Positions 32,001-42,390 are shown, counted from the stretch's first letter. The stretch: 64,000 nucleotides of DNA from Blastobasis lacticolella (GCA_905147135.1 LR990055.1:3039001-3103000), one strand, 5' to 3'. Made by a program: numbers and translations. The notes: a model not told the origin generated them from the sequence alone.

Positions 32001-32983
32001 ATCAAGGATTTGCATGATCTAGTAATGGAGCAACTGCCATGCATCTGCCTGACTCTGCTACCAGGGGAACCTGACCCGATTGGATCATGGTTACACATTC
32101 AGTCGCCTGGATGTGCAGGTTTCATCACAATGTTTTCCCTCACCATATGAGCATCGGTTAGTATTAAACTAATATACATAACTCAGATAAAAGTCATTGG
32201 TACATGGCCGCAGTGGGACTCAAAACCGGTACCTCTGGCTTATGAGTGGGATACTATAACAACTCGGACACCAACACTCCGCACGAGTATGGCGATGCAT
32301 GTAATTAATTATTATGGGATACAGATTAAGTGCCAGATTAGGCCACTAACCTAATGGCTAGCAAGTCCAACTCGAAATGGACCAATAACCCTGCTTCTGA
32401 TGTTTGTAATTATTGAACACTAACCGAATGTAATTTTGCGGGTCGGCTTTCTCGGTCCTGTTGCTACACAGCAAAGGGGGCACTTCGGAAAAATACCACT
32501 GGGTGCCTTTACTTGACTTTTCTAAGTTTAGTTGCACCCTTTGGTATCCTTAACCGTCGTTCCACAAATACTGCCGTATTGAGTGAACTATGCGATCGAA
32601 CATAAGCCGAAGTCGAACAAGTGCAGTAATTGCTTCGGGTCGGCTTTATTGACCAACAAATATTGAGCAGCCCTAAGAAGGAAAAGGTGCGGGCCACAGC
32701 CAGGGAAAAGCTAGTCATGCCTCTTTCAAGTACCTACCTGTATTTCCATACTAACCTTTTTTAATATTTTATTAGCTTCGATACAACAAGTCTTTATAAA
32801 CTTAGGTGGCGTATTACACACGCTAGCAAGATGTTTTGCTATTTCAGAACGTTTTATTGGTACTTTACTGCCTTCGCGGCATAATATGTAGCGCACACAT
32901 TCTTTGATGGCTCCATCCAAGGATGGATCCGATTGCTGTTCTTCTGCGTTAGCATTAGATCTTGCAGAACGTCTTTGACTCAT
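28578..32983 (-). CDS. NSMCE3: SMC5/6 complex subunit NSE3 (MAGE-domain protein), five exons
   Basis: NSE3 pairs with the RING ligase NSE1 and with NSE4 in the SMC5/6 complex, which helps chromosomes through repair and recombination. Coding exons on the minus strand: 32983-32756, 31895-31721, 30714-30602, 30092-29997, 28649-28578. Junctions are all GT/AG with matching phases and give 227 residues, close to the single MAGE protein of flies. After a polar N-terminus (about 1-24), residues 25-76 (GAIKECVRYILCREGSKVPI, KRSEIAKHL) begin the first winged helix of the MAGE homology domain. HRKILIAALMHIYMTGTPVS and EMWSFLSECGLLEENN are the second winged helix, and GDLARWVFAWGIRATEE is its conserved end. 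The short C-terminal tail is weakly conserved. Introns hold a MITE and two SINE copies. Distinguishing NSE3 from other MAGE names is moot in insects, which normally have one MAGE gene. Confidence 0.9.
28969..29078 (+). repeat. GT microsatellite
   Basis: An uninterrupted TG run of about 60 bp (28982-29043), flanked by imperfect TG/CG repeats. It lies in NSE3 intron 4. Confidence 0.95.
29310..29400 (-). repeat. Part of the 27870-type dispersed repeat
   Basis: GGCTGGCTACCTTACGCTTC and the following GACAACAATGCACAATG-like and GGTGGTGGAACCTT segments correspond to 28000-28080. In NSE3 intron 4. Confidence 0.5.
29400..29590 (-). repeat. Family 3 short repeat
   Basis: ATCATCACAGGCCATAACAG, TCCACTGCAGGACTT, TCTCCCACGAAAGGG and CCATAATCTCGACGCTTG match 2740-2995 inverted. 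The GATGAT-type tail lies at the left edge. Confidence 0.75.
29650..29905 (-). repeat. Family 3 short repeat, second tandem copy
   Basis: The same segments as at 29400, plus the 5' part TCGCCTTGTACGACACCCAT and TACTCTGCCGGACACCACAC. This makes it the longest copy and lets the 2740 copy be oriented. The insertion lies directly upstream of NSE3 exon 4 in genomic order. Confidence 0.8.
30205..30545 (+). repeat. Family 1 SINE in NSE3 intron 3, interrupted by a small MITE
   Basis: The decayed head (GATCCGACTCG, GGTACCGGGTTTGAAT) is at 30207-30260 and the body resumes at about 30399 (TGTACATTAGTTAAATACTA). The MITE at 30263-30398 separates them. The terminal part has internal deletions and ends AACGCCAAGATGA. 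Confidence 0.7.
30263..30398. mobile_element. 136-bp MITE with TGTACA target duplication
   Basis: The left end is GATCGCGCCAAACTTCTAG and the right end CTAGAAGTTTGGCGCGACC. TGTACA flanks both sides (30257-30262 and 30399-30404). The duplicated sequence belongs to the host SINE. Confidence 0.85.
30884..31276. mobile_element. MITE family 5, copy in NSE3 intron 2
   Basis: Inverse orientation relative to 3724-4142. The ends are GATGAGTTTTCCAGTAGGTA and TACCTATTGGAGAACTGCTC. The length, 393 bp, and internal order agree with the family. Confidence 0.75.
31976..32282 (-). repeat. Family 1 SINE in NSE3 intron 1
   Basis: Near full-length: the 3' part (GATCCACCTTAACCATGATC) is at the left and the diverged tRNA-like head (GGGACTCAAAACC, GGACACCAACACTCC) at the right. 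Confidence 0.8.
32340..32725. other. Rest of NSE3 intron 1, unidentified
   Basis: GGGTCGGCTTT occurs twice (32440 and 32637) and the block between may be a repeat. No known family is recognised and no exon is supported. Confidence 0.3.
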
Positions 32984-33346
32984 GTTAATTGTTTAATTAG
33001 GACTTAATACTTAAAGTAATGAATTGAAAATTTAAACAATCAATATAAATCCCAAGTAGAGATGGGACTCGAATCACATTTGATTCGAATGATTCGAATC
33101 ATGACGGTCAAAACTCGATTCGAATGAGATTTTATGTTGATTCGAATCATCGCTTGATTCGAACCTGTCGAGTTGATTCGAATTGTCAAGTTGATTCGAC
33201 TCCACGTTCTGATTCGAATCTTTCATTGCGTCACAAACTCACCTTTTAGATGAGACAATAGGGATTCTTTGAAGTATTTTTCGTTTTAACATAGTTTTTC
33301 TCGTAAAACTTCCTTGAGTTCAATAAGGTAAAGTCAATTCACAATT

Positions 33347-33738
33347 AGGAGTTTTCCAGTAGGTATTGTCAGTTGGTTTCAAAAAGCATCAATAGATGGT
33401 ACAATTCTGGTATTTTTTTTAAATCTGTATGATTTTGGCAGTGATATCATGCAGCCATCTAATACTAAACTTAAAAATAAAATGTTTATTAATATAAACA
33501 TAACTTTTAAAGGTTGAACGAAATGTACAAAGACATATTTTTATGAATAGGCTCTATGTTTCATTTTATTACAACCTCTAAAATAGTTGAAAATTATTGA
33601 TAAATGTAATATTATCCAATACAACGTACTCAGTGTTTATATCCCCTTTGCTAAGATTATCAATTACCAAAATAGTCGGGCCGCCGTCTAGTGAGTGGTT
33701 AAGAATGCTTTAGATACCTATTGGAAAACTCCTCATTA
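33347..33738. mobile_element. MITE family 5, third copy
   Basis: The ends are GGAGTTTTCCAGTAGGTATT and CTATTGGAAAACTCCTCATT. Same orientation as 30884-31276, and close to it in length. Confidence 0.75.
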
Positions 33739-34408
33739 GGTCTATCTAAGCTTTCAACAACGTATTTTTATTTATTTATATACAGGGTGTTTCATAATAC
33801 ATGTATAAAGCCGTGAACTGGATGGAGTGCTAAACGTATTAAAACGATAGGTACAATTATTTTTTTCGTGCGTGGAATAGTTACCGAGAAAATGACTATC
33901 GAACTTTTTCTTTTTCAATGTCGATAATCACATTTTGAAAACGAAAGACCGCATCTCTAGAAATCAGTTGTAATAGATCACTCAAGTTCATAATCAGGTC
34001 AATCAACTGAATAATACAATTTTACCAGTTACAGATAGGATATAGGTTTTGTGCCTTTAAGTCTTTTCTACCTACCGTTTCATATGAGTTTTAAAATTCA
34101 ATCTAAAGATCACTACGATCAATACCTCAAGTGGCTGGTTAATAAAATTATTATTACAAGCAGCTCGTGAGCAGTCCGGCACAAAAACAAGACATTTCGA
34201 TGTTTGTTTCTACTTTAATTTATTTGTTTTTTGTTGCCTTCAACACAATGTTGCACCTAGGTACATAGTCTTCAAACTAATTGCGAAAACACAATAAACA
34301 TTAATAGGCAAAAAAGTTACAGCTTGATTTCGCGTCTGCGCCATATCTTCTATTGTACTAGGCAGTCATGACTGAAGCAGGTGGACTATGTACGGGATAC
34401 TGATATCA

Positions 34409-34843
34409 CAGGGTGTCCATAAAGTACATTCACTAGATTTTAATATTTTTGGAAAGTGCAGCAAAACTACACGATATTGTTGTTATACTTTTTTGTCTAT
34501 TTTTTCACTCAGTTTACATCCTGTTGAATGCATGTGGTGAGTCTTGGCACAAGTTTATGCATTTCTCGTTGAACTTTTCCGCCAGCTCCGAAATAAGGAA
34601 AGATGTCATTTTAGTACCTATCTAATAGTAATTATTAAATTCTACTCATGTTTGAATTCAAGAAGGTGAATATTAAATTTGAATAGCTGAAAAAATACCT
34701 AGCAACACTATTTACGTACTAGGATTTAAGCATTTAGGTTGCAGGCAACAAACATGCAGAACAGCAGATGCGTTGTCACTGTGAGGACTAAGATGAAATG
34801 CGTCATGCCTGTATTTGCACTGGCTTATTTTATGGACACCCCA
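34409..34843. mobile_element. Small element with GGGTGTCCATAAA ends
   Basis: The left reads CAGGGTGTCCATAAAGTA and the right, inverted, GGGGTGTCCATAAAATA. The terminal repeats are short. 34740-34830 inside matches the 27870 repeat. Confidence 0.5.
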
Positions 34844-34849
34844 CGTACT

Positions 34850-36480
34850 AGGCGCAATATTAAGGAGGTCTAAATAATCCGTTTTGTATATTTTGGTTTC
34901 GAGGGTTCTGTACAAAAAAATATTGTAATCAATTATGATTTTAATTCAAAAGGTTCATTCATAGGTTTTACGAAAGTGCACCACCACCTAACTAATAGCA
35001 AAGTAGTCTTATTCAAATTACTGTAGCATATTAATGTAGCAAACTCTAATTAATGTAACATCTTTGTCTTTTTACGAGTTTGCTTTCTCATGTCATGTCT
35101 GTCAGTCATGTTTCAGTGTCGCGTAGGTAATCGTACCTATCGTTTTCACGAACATTTCTTATCAACTAAAATTAACTTAATGATTCTTAGTTGATGGAGC
35201 TTTACCTGTAAATATCCCATGCTTCACCCAATTGGAGAACCTAGGTCACCTAGGTGGAGCACGGACCCAAACACAATTTTAGAAATTACTGTCTAGGTTA
35301 CTGTCATTGTACCAAACTACCCGATAAAATCGTGATAAGCAAATGTAGGCCATCGCCATAAGGATTATTATTAAGCCCACAGTTGGATTCGCTTGAGACT
35401 CACTTTAACAAATAAAAAAAAATCAACATTATGGTGCAACTACCAGGAGAACATAAAACGAGAGAACATAAAAGGCGAAATATGTTAGACCCCTAAAACA
35501 CGGACCCCTAAGTACGAATCCTTTTGCACGTGCCGTCAAGGTCAAGGCCGGCGCCGGAGCTGTGGCGGCGCTTTTGACATCAAAATAGAAACTGAAAGCT
35601 ACAAAATCTAAAAATAGAATACTTTGGCGGGCCGTTCTTTATTTTGTGGTTTGACCCACGGCGCGACTTCCATTGACGAAATTTGCCTACTTTCGCGTCG
35701 TATTCGTTCATTCAGTTTTTAGCTTTTCGCGTGACCGAAATGATTGTTGCGTTGTAGTTGTAGGATACCTAAGTACCTATTGTGAAGATAACTGTGATAA
35801 GAGTGTTAACGATGTGAACGAATGATTTATAGCTTCAGGTACCAGTATTAACGTAGTCTTGCCTGTGTTCAGCGTTCAACGTTTAAGTATTGTGATAATC
35901 ATTATTCTGTGTATGAATGCAAGCTAGCAGTAGGCCAAACACCATGGTACCTACCTATTTACGTATTGCATTGCAACCAGAGCCTGCGTAGTGTTGTGTA
36001 TCTGTGTGTATGGAGTGTACCTACCTAGCTACGCTACGATACGAGTGCAAGCTTACTTGATAGTTAATACCTATCAGTCATCCGAGCCACAAGAAAGCAA
36101 GAAAGTATGGCACCTGACGCTGTTTGTTTTCATAAAATAACTTTAAAAAGGTACGTACCTACATGCTTTAAAGGTCTAGGTTCTAGCTAGACTTTAAGAT
36201 ATGCTACCTAGCTAGTACCTAATCGTAACGTTAGGAGGTTCTTTTCCGACGGGAAATAGGCAGAAAAGACAACGCTTTTATCTGTTCATGAAAACATGTA
36301 GGTATTTAGTAAAACCTGTCTGTAATCTGTTTCAACAAAACTAGTCTCATAAGTGGTTCCCTACGCTACGTAGGTCCCTAGATGAGTGAACCATTTTAGT
36401 AGGACATAGTACCTACTTATTTGTGTAGAACGATTTATCAATTGAACGAATTCTGTTTTAGTTATGTAGCTATCTTTAGT
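34850..36480. other. Interior of the 4.8-kb element, no coding sequence seen
   Basis: AT-rich with repeated short TACCTAC/GTAGGTA motifs. No reading frame of note and no match to a known transposase was recognised. Confidence 0.4.
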
Positions 36481-36489
36481 ATGTTTTTC

Positions 36490-37520
36490 AAGAACGTTGG
36501 TGGCTGGGCGGTTGAGTATCCGACGTAAGCGAGAGAGGTGCCGGGTTCGAATCCCGCTGTGGCAATGTACCAATGACTCTTTTCTGAGTTCAGTGGCGTT
36601 ACTGTCATACAAGCCCAAAAGCCGGGCTTGCCTTATAAAAATAATTATCGATAAAAAATCAAAGATAATGCGAGCGCGAAGTATTTAAAGTTCGCGCTCC
36701 TAATGCATTTCAAACTGCCGCGCCGCAAAGCAGCGCCATCGTGCGCCCAGGTTACGAAACACGATCCGAACGCACACGCAAGTTGAGGAAATTGAGACTC
36801 GGTCAGTCATCTCGCTCGCACGCGCTGGCTTGTAAGCGGGCTTTGATTCCGGCCGGTATGTCTCTTTCTTACATATGAAAACTGTCCTATAATGAGATAT
36901 AACTATACGTTTGTTTATATGGTAAATTGTACGAGACTTTAAGCCCTGCATGCGTTTGAAGTTGTACACGCATCTTTGAAATTGGCAACTTCGCGCATGC
37001 GCAGTAGGTACGTTTGTTGAATGCTGTAATACGTACCAACTTCACTATTGTTTTGTTTGAGCCGTTTGGGCGGATAAGTAATTAGTTTTTTGTTGTTTGT
37101 GTTGTGTTTTGTAGTAAAAGTGATTTAATTAGATTGATTAACAATAGACGAAGTAGAGTCCCTTGTGATGGTTTAAAATGTGCACAAGTTTTGATTTGCA
37201 TGGAAAAGGTAAAGTTTATAATCATTTCTCAGAAAATAACAAATTATTTCCGTAATGTGGCAAGGGGATGGATTTATTTTTAATAACCGTAAAAACTACA
37301 CAAACTTCATCTCTCGGCTTGCCTTACTCTGAACCCCTAGGCACGCCACTGTCTGAGTTATGTACATTAGTTGAAATTAACCGATGCTCCTATGGTGAGG
37401 GAAACATCATGATGAAATCTGCAAATTCTGGCAACTGAAATTGTAACCATGATCCAATCGAGTCAGGTTCCCCTGGTAGCAGGGTCATGGAGGTCAGATG
37501 GTAGTCGCTCCACTGTAACA
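36490..37520 (+). repeat. Family 1 SINE split by a hAT-like element
   Basis: The head and early body are at 36490-36590 (GTTGGTGGCTGGGCGGTTGA, GGGTTCGAATCCC). The body resumes at 37352 (TCTGAGTTATGTACATTAG) and runs through GGTAGCAGGGTCATGGAGG to about 37520. Confidence 0.85.
36591..37351. mobile_element. hAT-type non-autonomous element with 8-bp target duplication
   Basis: The 761 bp element starts CAGTGGCGT and ends ACGCCACTG. It is flanked by a perfect TCTGAGTT at 36583-36590 and 37352-37359. CAGTGGCG-type ends with 8 bp duplications are diagnostic of the hAT superfamily. The interior has no recognisable transposase. Confidence 0.9.
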
Positions 37521-37565
37521 AATTCTTTTCTCTCTACAAAATTATTAGACTATGGTCCATGATCT

Positions 37566-37866
37566 AGGATTTTGCAGATTAGGTAATTAATTGCAGTGGA
37601 GCGACTGCCATCTGACATTCCTGGCTCCTAACCCTGCTACCAAGGGAACCTGACCAGATTGGATCATGGTTACTTACACATTCAGTCGTCTGAACTGAAT
37701 GTGTAAGTTTCATCACGATGATTTCCCTCACCGTAAAAGCATCGGTTAGTATTCAGCTACTGTGCATAACTTAGAAAAGAGTTAGTGGTACATAGCGGCA
37801 GTGGGATTCGAACCCGGTACCTCACGCGTACGAGTCGGATACCGCAACCTTAGGCCACCGACGCTC
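37566..37866 (-). repeat. Family 1 SINE, inverted relative to its neighbour
   Basis: The 3' part (TTGCAGTGGAGCGACTGCC) is at the left and the head (GGGATTCGAACCCGGTACC, GGCCACCGACGCTCC) at the right. With the SINE ending at 37520 it forms a tail-to-tail inverted pair of similar units. Confidence 0.85.
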
Positions 37867-37969
37867 CGACTATTTAAGCATACCTACCTATCGAAAATAA
37901 TTAGTGTAGGCAAGTTCCTAGTTAATTTGGTAGAGCCTATTCATAAGTAGGTAACATTTAGTACGACGC

Positions 37970-38413
37970 CTGGTAGTAAGATGAAGGAGGTTGGTTTGTT
38001 TTGATATGAATGGCACGAGGTTATTACTCGTCCTTATGGTGTGTACACACTCAACGTACGCCAACGAAGGGCTGTCGGCCGAATTATTTGGACTTCTAAG
38101 GTCTAATACTTGCATTTCGTGGTCAAGCAAACGATCTTTGGGAGTTTTGGGAACCGATTCGGGCTCGTATTTGCACGTTTGTTTGTTGGCCTTCGGTATC
38201 CGCCCAAACTGCGATTGGATGATTACTTCTATCCGTTTGATGTTACCGCCACGCTGCACTGCGGATTGCCGGCTGGCACACGCCAACGGACAATCGTTAG
38301 TCGAAACTGGTGCGCGTCACACATCGCCCGGTGTGTACGCAGCATTAGGCTCCTGGTAGTAGGCTTGAGGAGGTTGCTTTGTTTCGATAGGGGTCGCACG
38401 AGGTTATTAACCT
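37970..38413. repeat. Direct repeats of about 62 bp spaced 381 bp apart
   Basis: CCTGGTAGTAAGATGAAGGA...GGCACGAGGTTATTACTCG at 37970-38031 is repeated with changes at 38351-38413. The sequence between is GC-richer than its surroundings and gives open frames on both strands, none recognised. It could be a solo repeat pair of an unknown element. Confidence 0.45.
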
Positions 38414-39018
38414 GTTTTTTATATGATCATCAACTTGAAATAGCGCTGCGCTTCAACGTAGTCGATATGGTTATTTATCTTTAAAAATTAATTTTTTTTA
38501 TTAAAATTAAAATTCAATGTCCGGATAAAATAAAGTCGCCAGTGCACTCTTTGAAAGCTCTACTTTAACACCCTTTCGGCTTTATACATGTATTATGAAA
38601 CACCCTGTATATTCAGGATGTACGACAGGATGATTGAAATCAACATATCGGTCCGAACTGATTCGAATCATCATGTCGACTCGAACCATGATTTGAACTT
38701 TTGCCGGATGATTCGAATATTAAAATTCAATTCGAGTCCCATCACTAATCACAAGTATCACAACACAACCCAAGCGAACTTGACAGTGACAGTTGTCACT
38801 GTCAGTAGTGTTGCCGACGTAATTTTAACGAACCCATAAATTGTGGTATCGAAACCCACCAGAAAACCACTAAATTAGGCGATTCCTCAAACCACCAGGA
38901 TGACCACTAGCATATTATGCCAGACAGATGATACATAAATATATTTTTAAAATAAAACAACATTATTGTAATATTATAAGTATATTTTTAGAAGTACTAA
39001 AAATTAAATCTTAGAAGC

Positions 39019-39165
39019 AATGAGCAGTTTTCCAATTGGTAAATAAAGAATTCCTAACAATTTCGAAAATTAAAGATCGCTTGAAATAGGTACCTAGCAA
39101 CGAGAATATAAACACTGGATACGTTGTATGGATAATATTGCATTTATCAATAATTTTAGTGATTC
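39019..39165. repeat. MITE family 5 fragment
   Basis: GCAATGAGCAGTTTTCCAAT and the following AACACTGGATACGTTGTATG, ATAATATTGCATTTATCAAT match the first third of 3724-4142. The rest is replaced by a LINE-3'-like stretch at 39165-39245. Confidence 0.65.
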
Positions 39166-39249
39166 AATACTCAATACTCAAATGTTTATTGCTACATAAA
39201 AGTAATTTTCAATTATGACCCTGACGGGCACTACCTTATTAAAAACTTA

Positions 39250-40610
39250 AAAATACTAGGGTTATATTATTTTCTAATTTTAATAACAGTGTCGTTATAT
39301 TATCTAAGTACCTACTATGGATATTAACAAGGCAATCTTTAATAAGCTTAATATTAAAAAATATAAGTAAAAGTTGTTTTACTTTAGGTAAAGTTTACAT
39401 AGGCAGACAAAAACTGTCTATACCTATCTATATTGATATCGATATTGTAGTATCTAACCTAATGCCCTATTTTCTATTTATTATATAAAAGTTTATAAAT
39501 CTAAAATAGAGAAGTTTAATACATATACCTACATACATAAATAATAATAATTTCTAATACAATACATATACATATGTTAATAGTATGTAAAATAGTAAAA
39601 TTATATAAATATTATTACCTTAGTTTTGAGTTTTACCTAAACATAAGAAAACTTTCAAGTTATTTGACCTGTAAATATGTAAATCGTGCTAGCGGTGGAA
39701 TTTTTGTAAAATTTTCCGCTAATAGGTATGCCTAAACTACAAGATCTAGTGGAAATTCCACTGAGTTGGCAACACTGATGACAGTAGATAGTGGTGACAG
39801 TTGTCAGCTATTTTTAAGGCTCGGGAATCGAGTCAATTTCTCACTTTTGGAAGGAAGGTATTTTTCATGAAGGTTTCGTTGAAATCTGGGCATCCGCTGC
39901 GTTGAGCGGGATTCTGGAGCAGGTGCACGGTGAAGAAGCCAGTCGTAGGCACCCCGGGGCCACGGGGCCTGGAGCCTTACGCAGCGCCGCCAGTAACAAT
40001 TTTAGTCGCGCGGACGAACAATTCGTTAAATTGATTATCCAAAAGACAAGTGGCTAAGAGAAATATCTACAGCTAATCTCCTGTGAAGGGCGATGTGCCA
40101 GTACTTGCCAGGGGCTTTTTCATGCACTCACTATGCACTACATGCACTACTGTCCTTTTGTACTCACACTTAGTAATGTGAAATGAGGCAGGCAGTTCAT
40201 CACTCTTCAATTATTCAGCCAGTTCCATTTCGTGATTCTACGTGGATACTGACTTTCTACCTGCCGCCACACACCGAATGTGACGTCATCAAAATAGTTC
40301 CAGGGTCCAGTGCCGCTACCAGAGTCATTTGACTGTCCACGCCTATAATATATATTTCCAATTTTGAATTCATTTTTAATCGGCTGCCGAGATTCTGGAG
40401 TGCTTCAGCGATTTTTGTGTGTGCAGTGGATTTTTATGCGGTTATGATGGCACACATAATAAACTTTGGGAAGGATTAACAATCTCATAACAGCATACTG
40501 ACTCTGCCAGTGATTTAAAGGTACCTTATTCGTGGGTAGGTACCTCTGTTTTTTCGGGGTGTCAAGCAGCACCCCTTCTATAGGTAGGTATTGATAAGTA
40601 AGTTATAATA
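39250..40610. other. Intergenic DNA, no gene recognised
   Basis: The first part is very AT-rich. 39880-40030 is GC-rich (CACCCCGGGGCCACGGGG) with no recognised frame. Confidence 0.4.
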
Positions 40611-40614
40611 TTAA

Positions 40615-40800
40615 GGGCCGATTTTTCAATCCTCAGATAAAGTTTATCTGTCCAATAAAGTAATACACTGCCAAATTAAAACGAACTATGATCCTTTACA
40701 ATTACGAAGTATGATACAATTTTATTTTAGTCGCACAATAACTTATCAGACTGATATGTTTTATGTCTGTGGTTTTATCTGAGGATTGAAAAATCGGCCC
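40615..40800. mobile_element. PIF/Harbinger-type MITE with TAA target duplication
   Basis: The ends GGGCCGATTTTTCAATCCTC and GAGGATTGAAAAATCGGCCC are perfect complements. TAA flanks at 40612-40614 and 40801-40803. Truncated relatives lie at 50960-51113 and 62420-62575. Confidence 0.9.
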
Positions 40801-40805
40801 TAACT

Positions 40806-40871
40806 TAAATAAATACTTAAGCTTGGACAATTAACACAGCACCACCTAGCCTAGTAAGCATAGATTGTGTT
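40806..40871 (-). repeat. Family 2 SINE tail, interrupted copy
   Basis: AAATAAATACTTAAGCTTGG, CAGCACCACCTAGCC and TAAGCATAG align with 40-100. The copy continues at 41278-41303 after the LINE insertion. Confidence 0.65.
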
Positions 40872-41277
40872 TTTTTTATATTTTTTTTGCGCCCAACGCA
40901 AAGGGCACCCTCCGGTATAGCGGTTGGGAGGGAGGAGGTGAACTCTCATGAGTACCAGCCGGCCGGCCGGACTGCACGACTCGCCAAAAGAAACCTAGGC
41001 GCATACGTACTAAACACCCCCTGGGAGCACCTGTAGCCATAAGGGCCTTTCAGGTTTCATCGGATGCTACACCCCGTAGGGACGGGGTGCGCTCAACGTC
41101 ACTCCTTACGGAGCATAAGCTGGAGAATTTATAGCGAGACCCCAGAAGGGTCAGGAGGTTCAGGGCGCTCGACAGTTCGTCGAGGGGATCCGTGAGGACG
41201 TGTCTCGGTCTCCGTACCACGTGGCCGGAGACCGGGCGGGGAGCGTAGGCTGCTGCCTCTCGCACGAGCGGATTGGG
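40872..41277 (-). mobile_element. 5'-truncated LINE 3' end inserted in a SINE
   Basis: On the minus strand it ends in an A-rich tail (the T-run at 40872-40890). It is flanked by ATAGATTGTGTT (40860-40871) and ATAGCTTGTGTT (41278-41289), a 12 bp target duplication with one change. GC-rich; the minus strand has an open stretch at 41050-41265 (DPLDELSSALNLL) that may be the end of an ORF2. Clade not recognised. Confidence 0.7.
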
Positions 41278-41309
41278 ATAGCTTGTGTTATGGGTGCATG
41301 TTTTTTATA

Positions 41310-41640
41310 CGGCTTAGGTGGCAAACAAGCTTACTACCCGCCTGATTGTAAGCAGTCACCGCAGCCTATGGACGTTTGCAATACCAGGGGCATCACCCAC
41401 GCGTTGCCGACACCGTAAAAACTTTTTCATCCCTTTCTTGAAGAACTCCATGTCTTACTCTCCAGGGAAAACCGCTTCAGGTAGTTAATTCCACAACATT
41501 AGTGTGCGTGGGAGAAAGTTCCTTTGGAACCGTACGGTTCGCGCCCAATTTGGCTCCAAGGTGTGAGTCAGAAGCGGCACAGATGGGTGACAGAGGTCGC
41601 TTGTGTATCCCGGGTTCGATCCCCATCGGGGTAATTTCGT
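41310..41640 (-). pseudogene. LINE C-terminus and family 9 3' segment
   Basis: The minus strand reads RTVRFQRNFLPRTLMLWN, a stop, LPEAVFPGE, a stop, DMEFFKKG, then RCRQRVGDAPGIANVHRLR. This shows that family 9 is the 3' end of a LINE whose C-terminus has the RxRxxFLPRTxxLWN...LP..VFP pattern. The inverse copy is at 17660-17850. The copy is dead (at least two stops). Confidence 0.75.
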
Positions 41641-41689
41641 TTCGCCCGTCTATCGTGTTGGTTGGTTAGATTTCTAATAGGAAAATTCT

Positions 41690-42390
41690 ACCTATATATT
41701 TATACCCTAATAAAGAGGTAAAGTTTGTGAGTTTGTTTGTGACTAGGACTAGAATCATAAAATTTAGCTCAACGGTTCCCTATGCTTTGCAACGTAGCTG
41801 CGTAGACATCAACTAAGGCCGGATTTTAAAAAATTCAACTTCTAAGGGAATGAAATAGGGGATTAAAGTTTGTGTGAAAGTCTGTCAAGTTGTTAAATGT
41901 GGTGTGGGTAGGTATCTAATAAGGGTTCATATTTAGTTATTAACACAAATTATACACGGAGGCAAAGCCGCAGCTTCAAAATAAAATGGAATACGGTATT
42001 TATGACTTACCATACAAAATTACTAAAAGAGTTTTTGAGACATTTACGTATATATTTAATACTTCCTGTAACAGTTGCTGAAGGAACAGAGGACTATAAC
42101 TGAAGGTGAACGGTCTTTTCCAAAATTGAAATAAATAAATAAATATTTACGGTCCACCATGACACAAGCTAGACTGGCAAACTTAGCCATTAGTATATAA
42201 TTAAAAATTTATATCAAATAACCGATATAATTTAAAATACTTGCCAACTCAAAAGCCCGAGAAATTTAGTTTACCTACCTAATATACTTATAATAATATA
42301 ATATCAAATATTTCTAAATTTAATTTTAAATTAAATATACGTGTTTCTTTTCATTTGTATAATTTATTGAAAATTAAAGATTTCAGAGAA
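41690..42390. other. Intergenic DNA with family 8-like repeat
   Basis: 41705-41990 resembles the family 8 pattern (AAGTTTGTGAGTTTGTTTGT, GAGGCAAAGCCGCAGCTTC). The rest is AT-rich with no recognised element. Confidence 0.4.

Larger units (their letters stand above)
33783..38607. mobile_element. 4.8-kb DNA transposon with perfect inverted ends and TATA target duplication
   Basis: Each end begins CAGGGTGTTTCATAATACAT and the repeat extends for more than 30 bp without a mismatch. TATA flanks both sides (33779-33782 and 38608-38611). No transposase frame is recognised inside, so it is non-autonomous or has lost it. It contains at least a small CAGGGTGTCC-type element (34409-34843), a SINE with a hAT-like insertion (36490-37520) and an inverted SINE (37566-37865). 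Ends and TA-type duplication fit the Tc1-mariner/IS630 group; this is inference. Confidence 0.75.
33061..38745. mobile_element. Outer inverted-repeat element split by a 4.8-kb insertion
   Basis: The left end GATGGGACTCGAAT and the right end ATTCGAGTCCCATC are complements. Both flanks inside them are crowded with GATTCGAATC-type motifs (33070-33235 and 38640-38720), found nowhere else at this density. The element is broken by the MITE at 33347-33738 and by the 33783-38607 insertion. Only about 0.8 kb of its own sequence remains and no coding sequence is seen. Confidence 0.5.

Noticed and set aside
36700..36969. Minus-strand open frame inside the hAT-like element
   Set aside because: No hAT transposase or zinc-finger pattern; the element is only 761 bp and is best read as non-autonomous.
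37918..38484. Overlapping open frames of 122-124 codons on both strands
   Set aside because: Neither strand matches a family I know and the direct repeats across the region suggest an element. Opposite-strand open frames here follow from composition.
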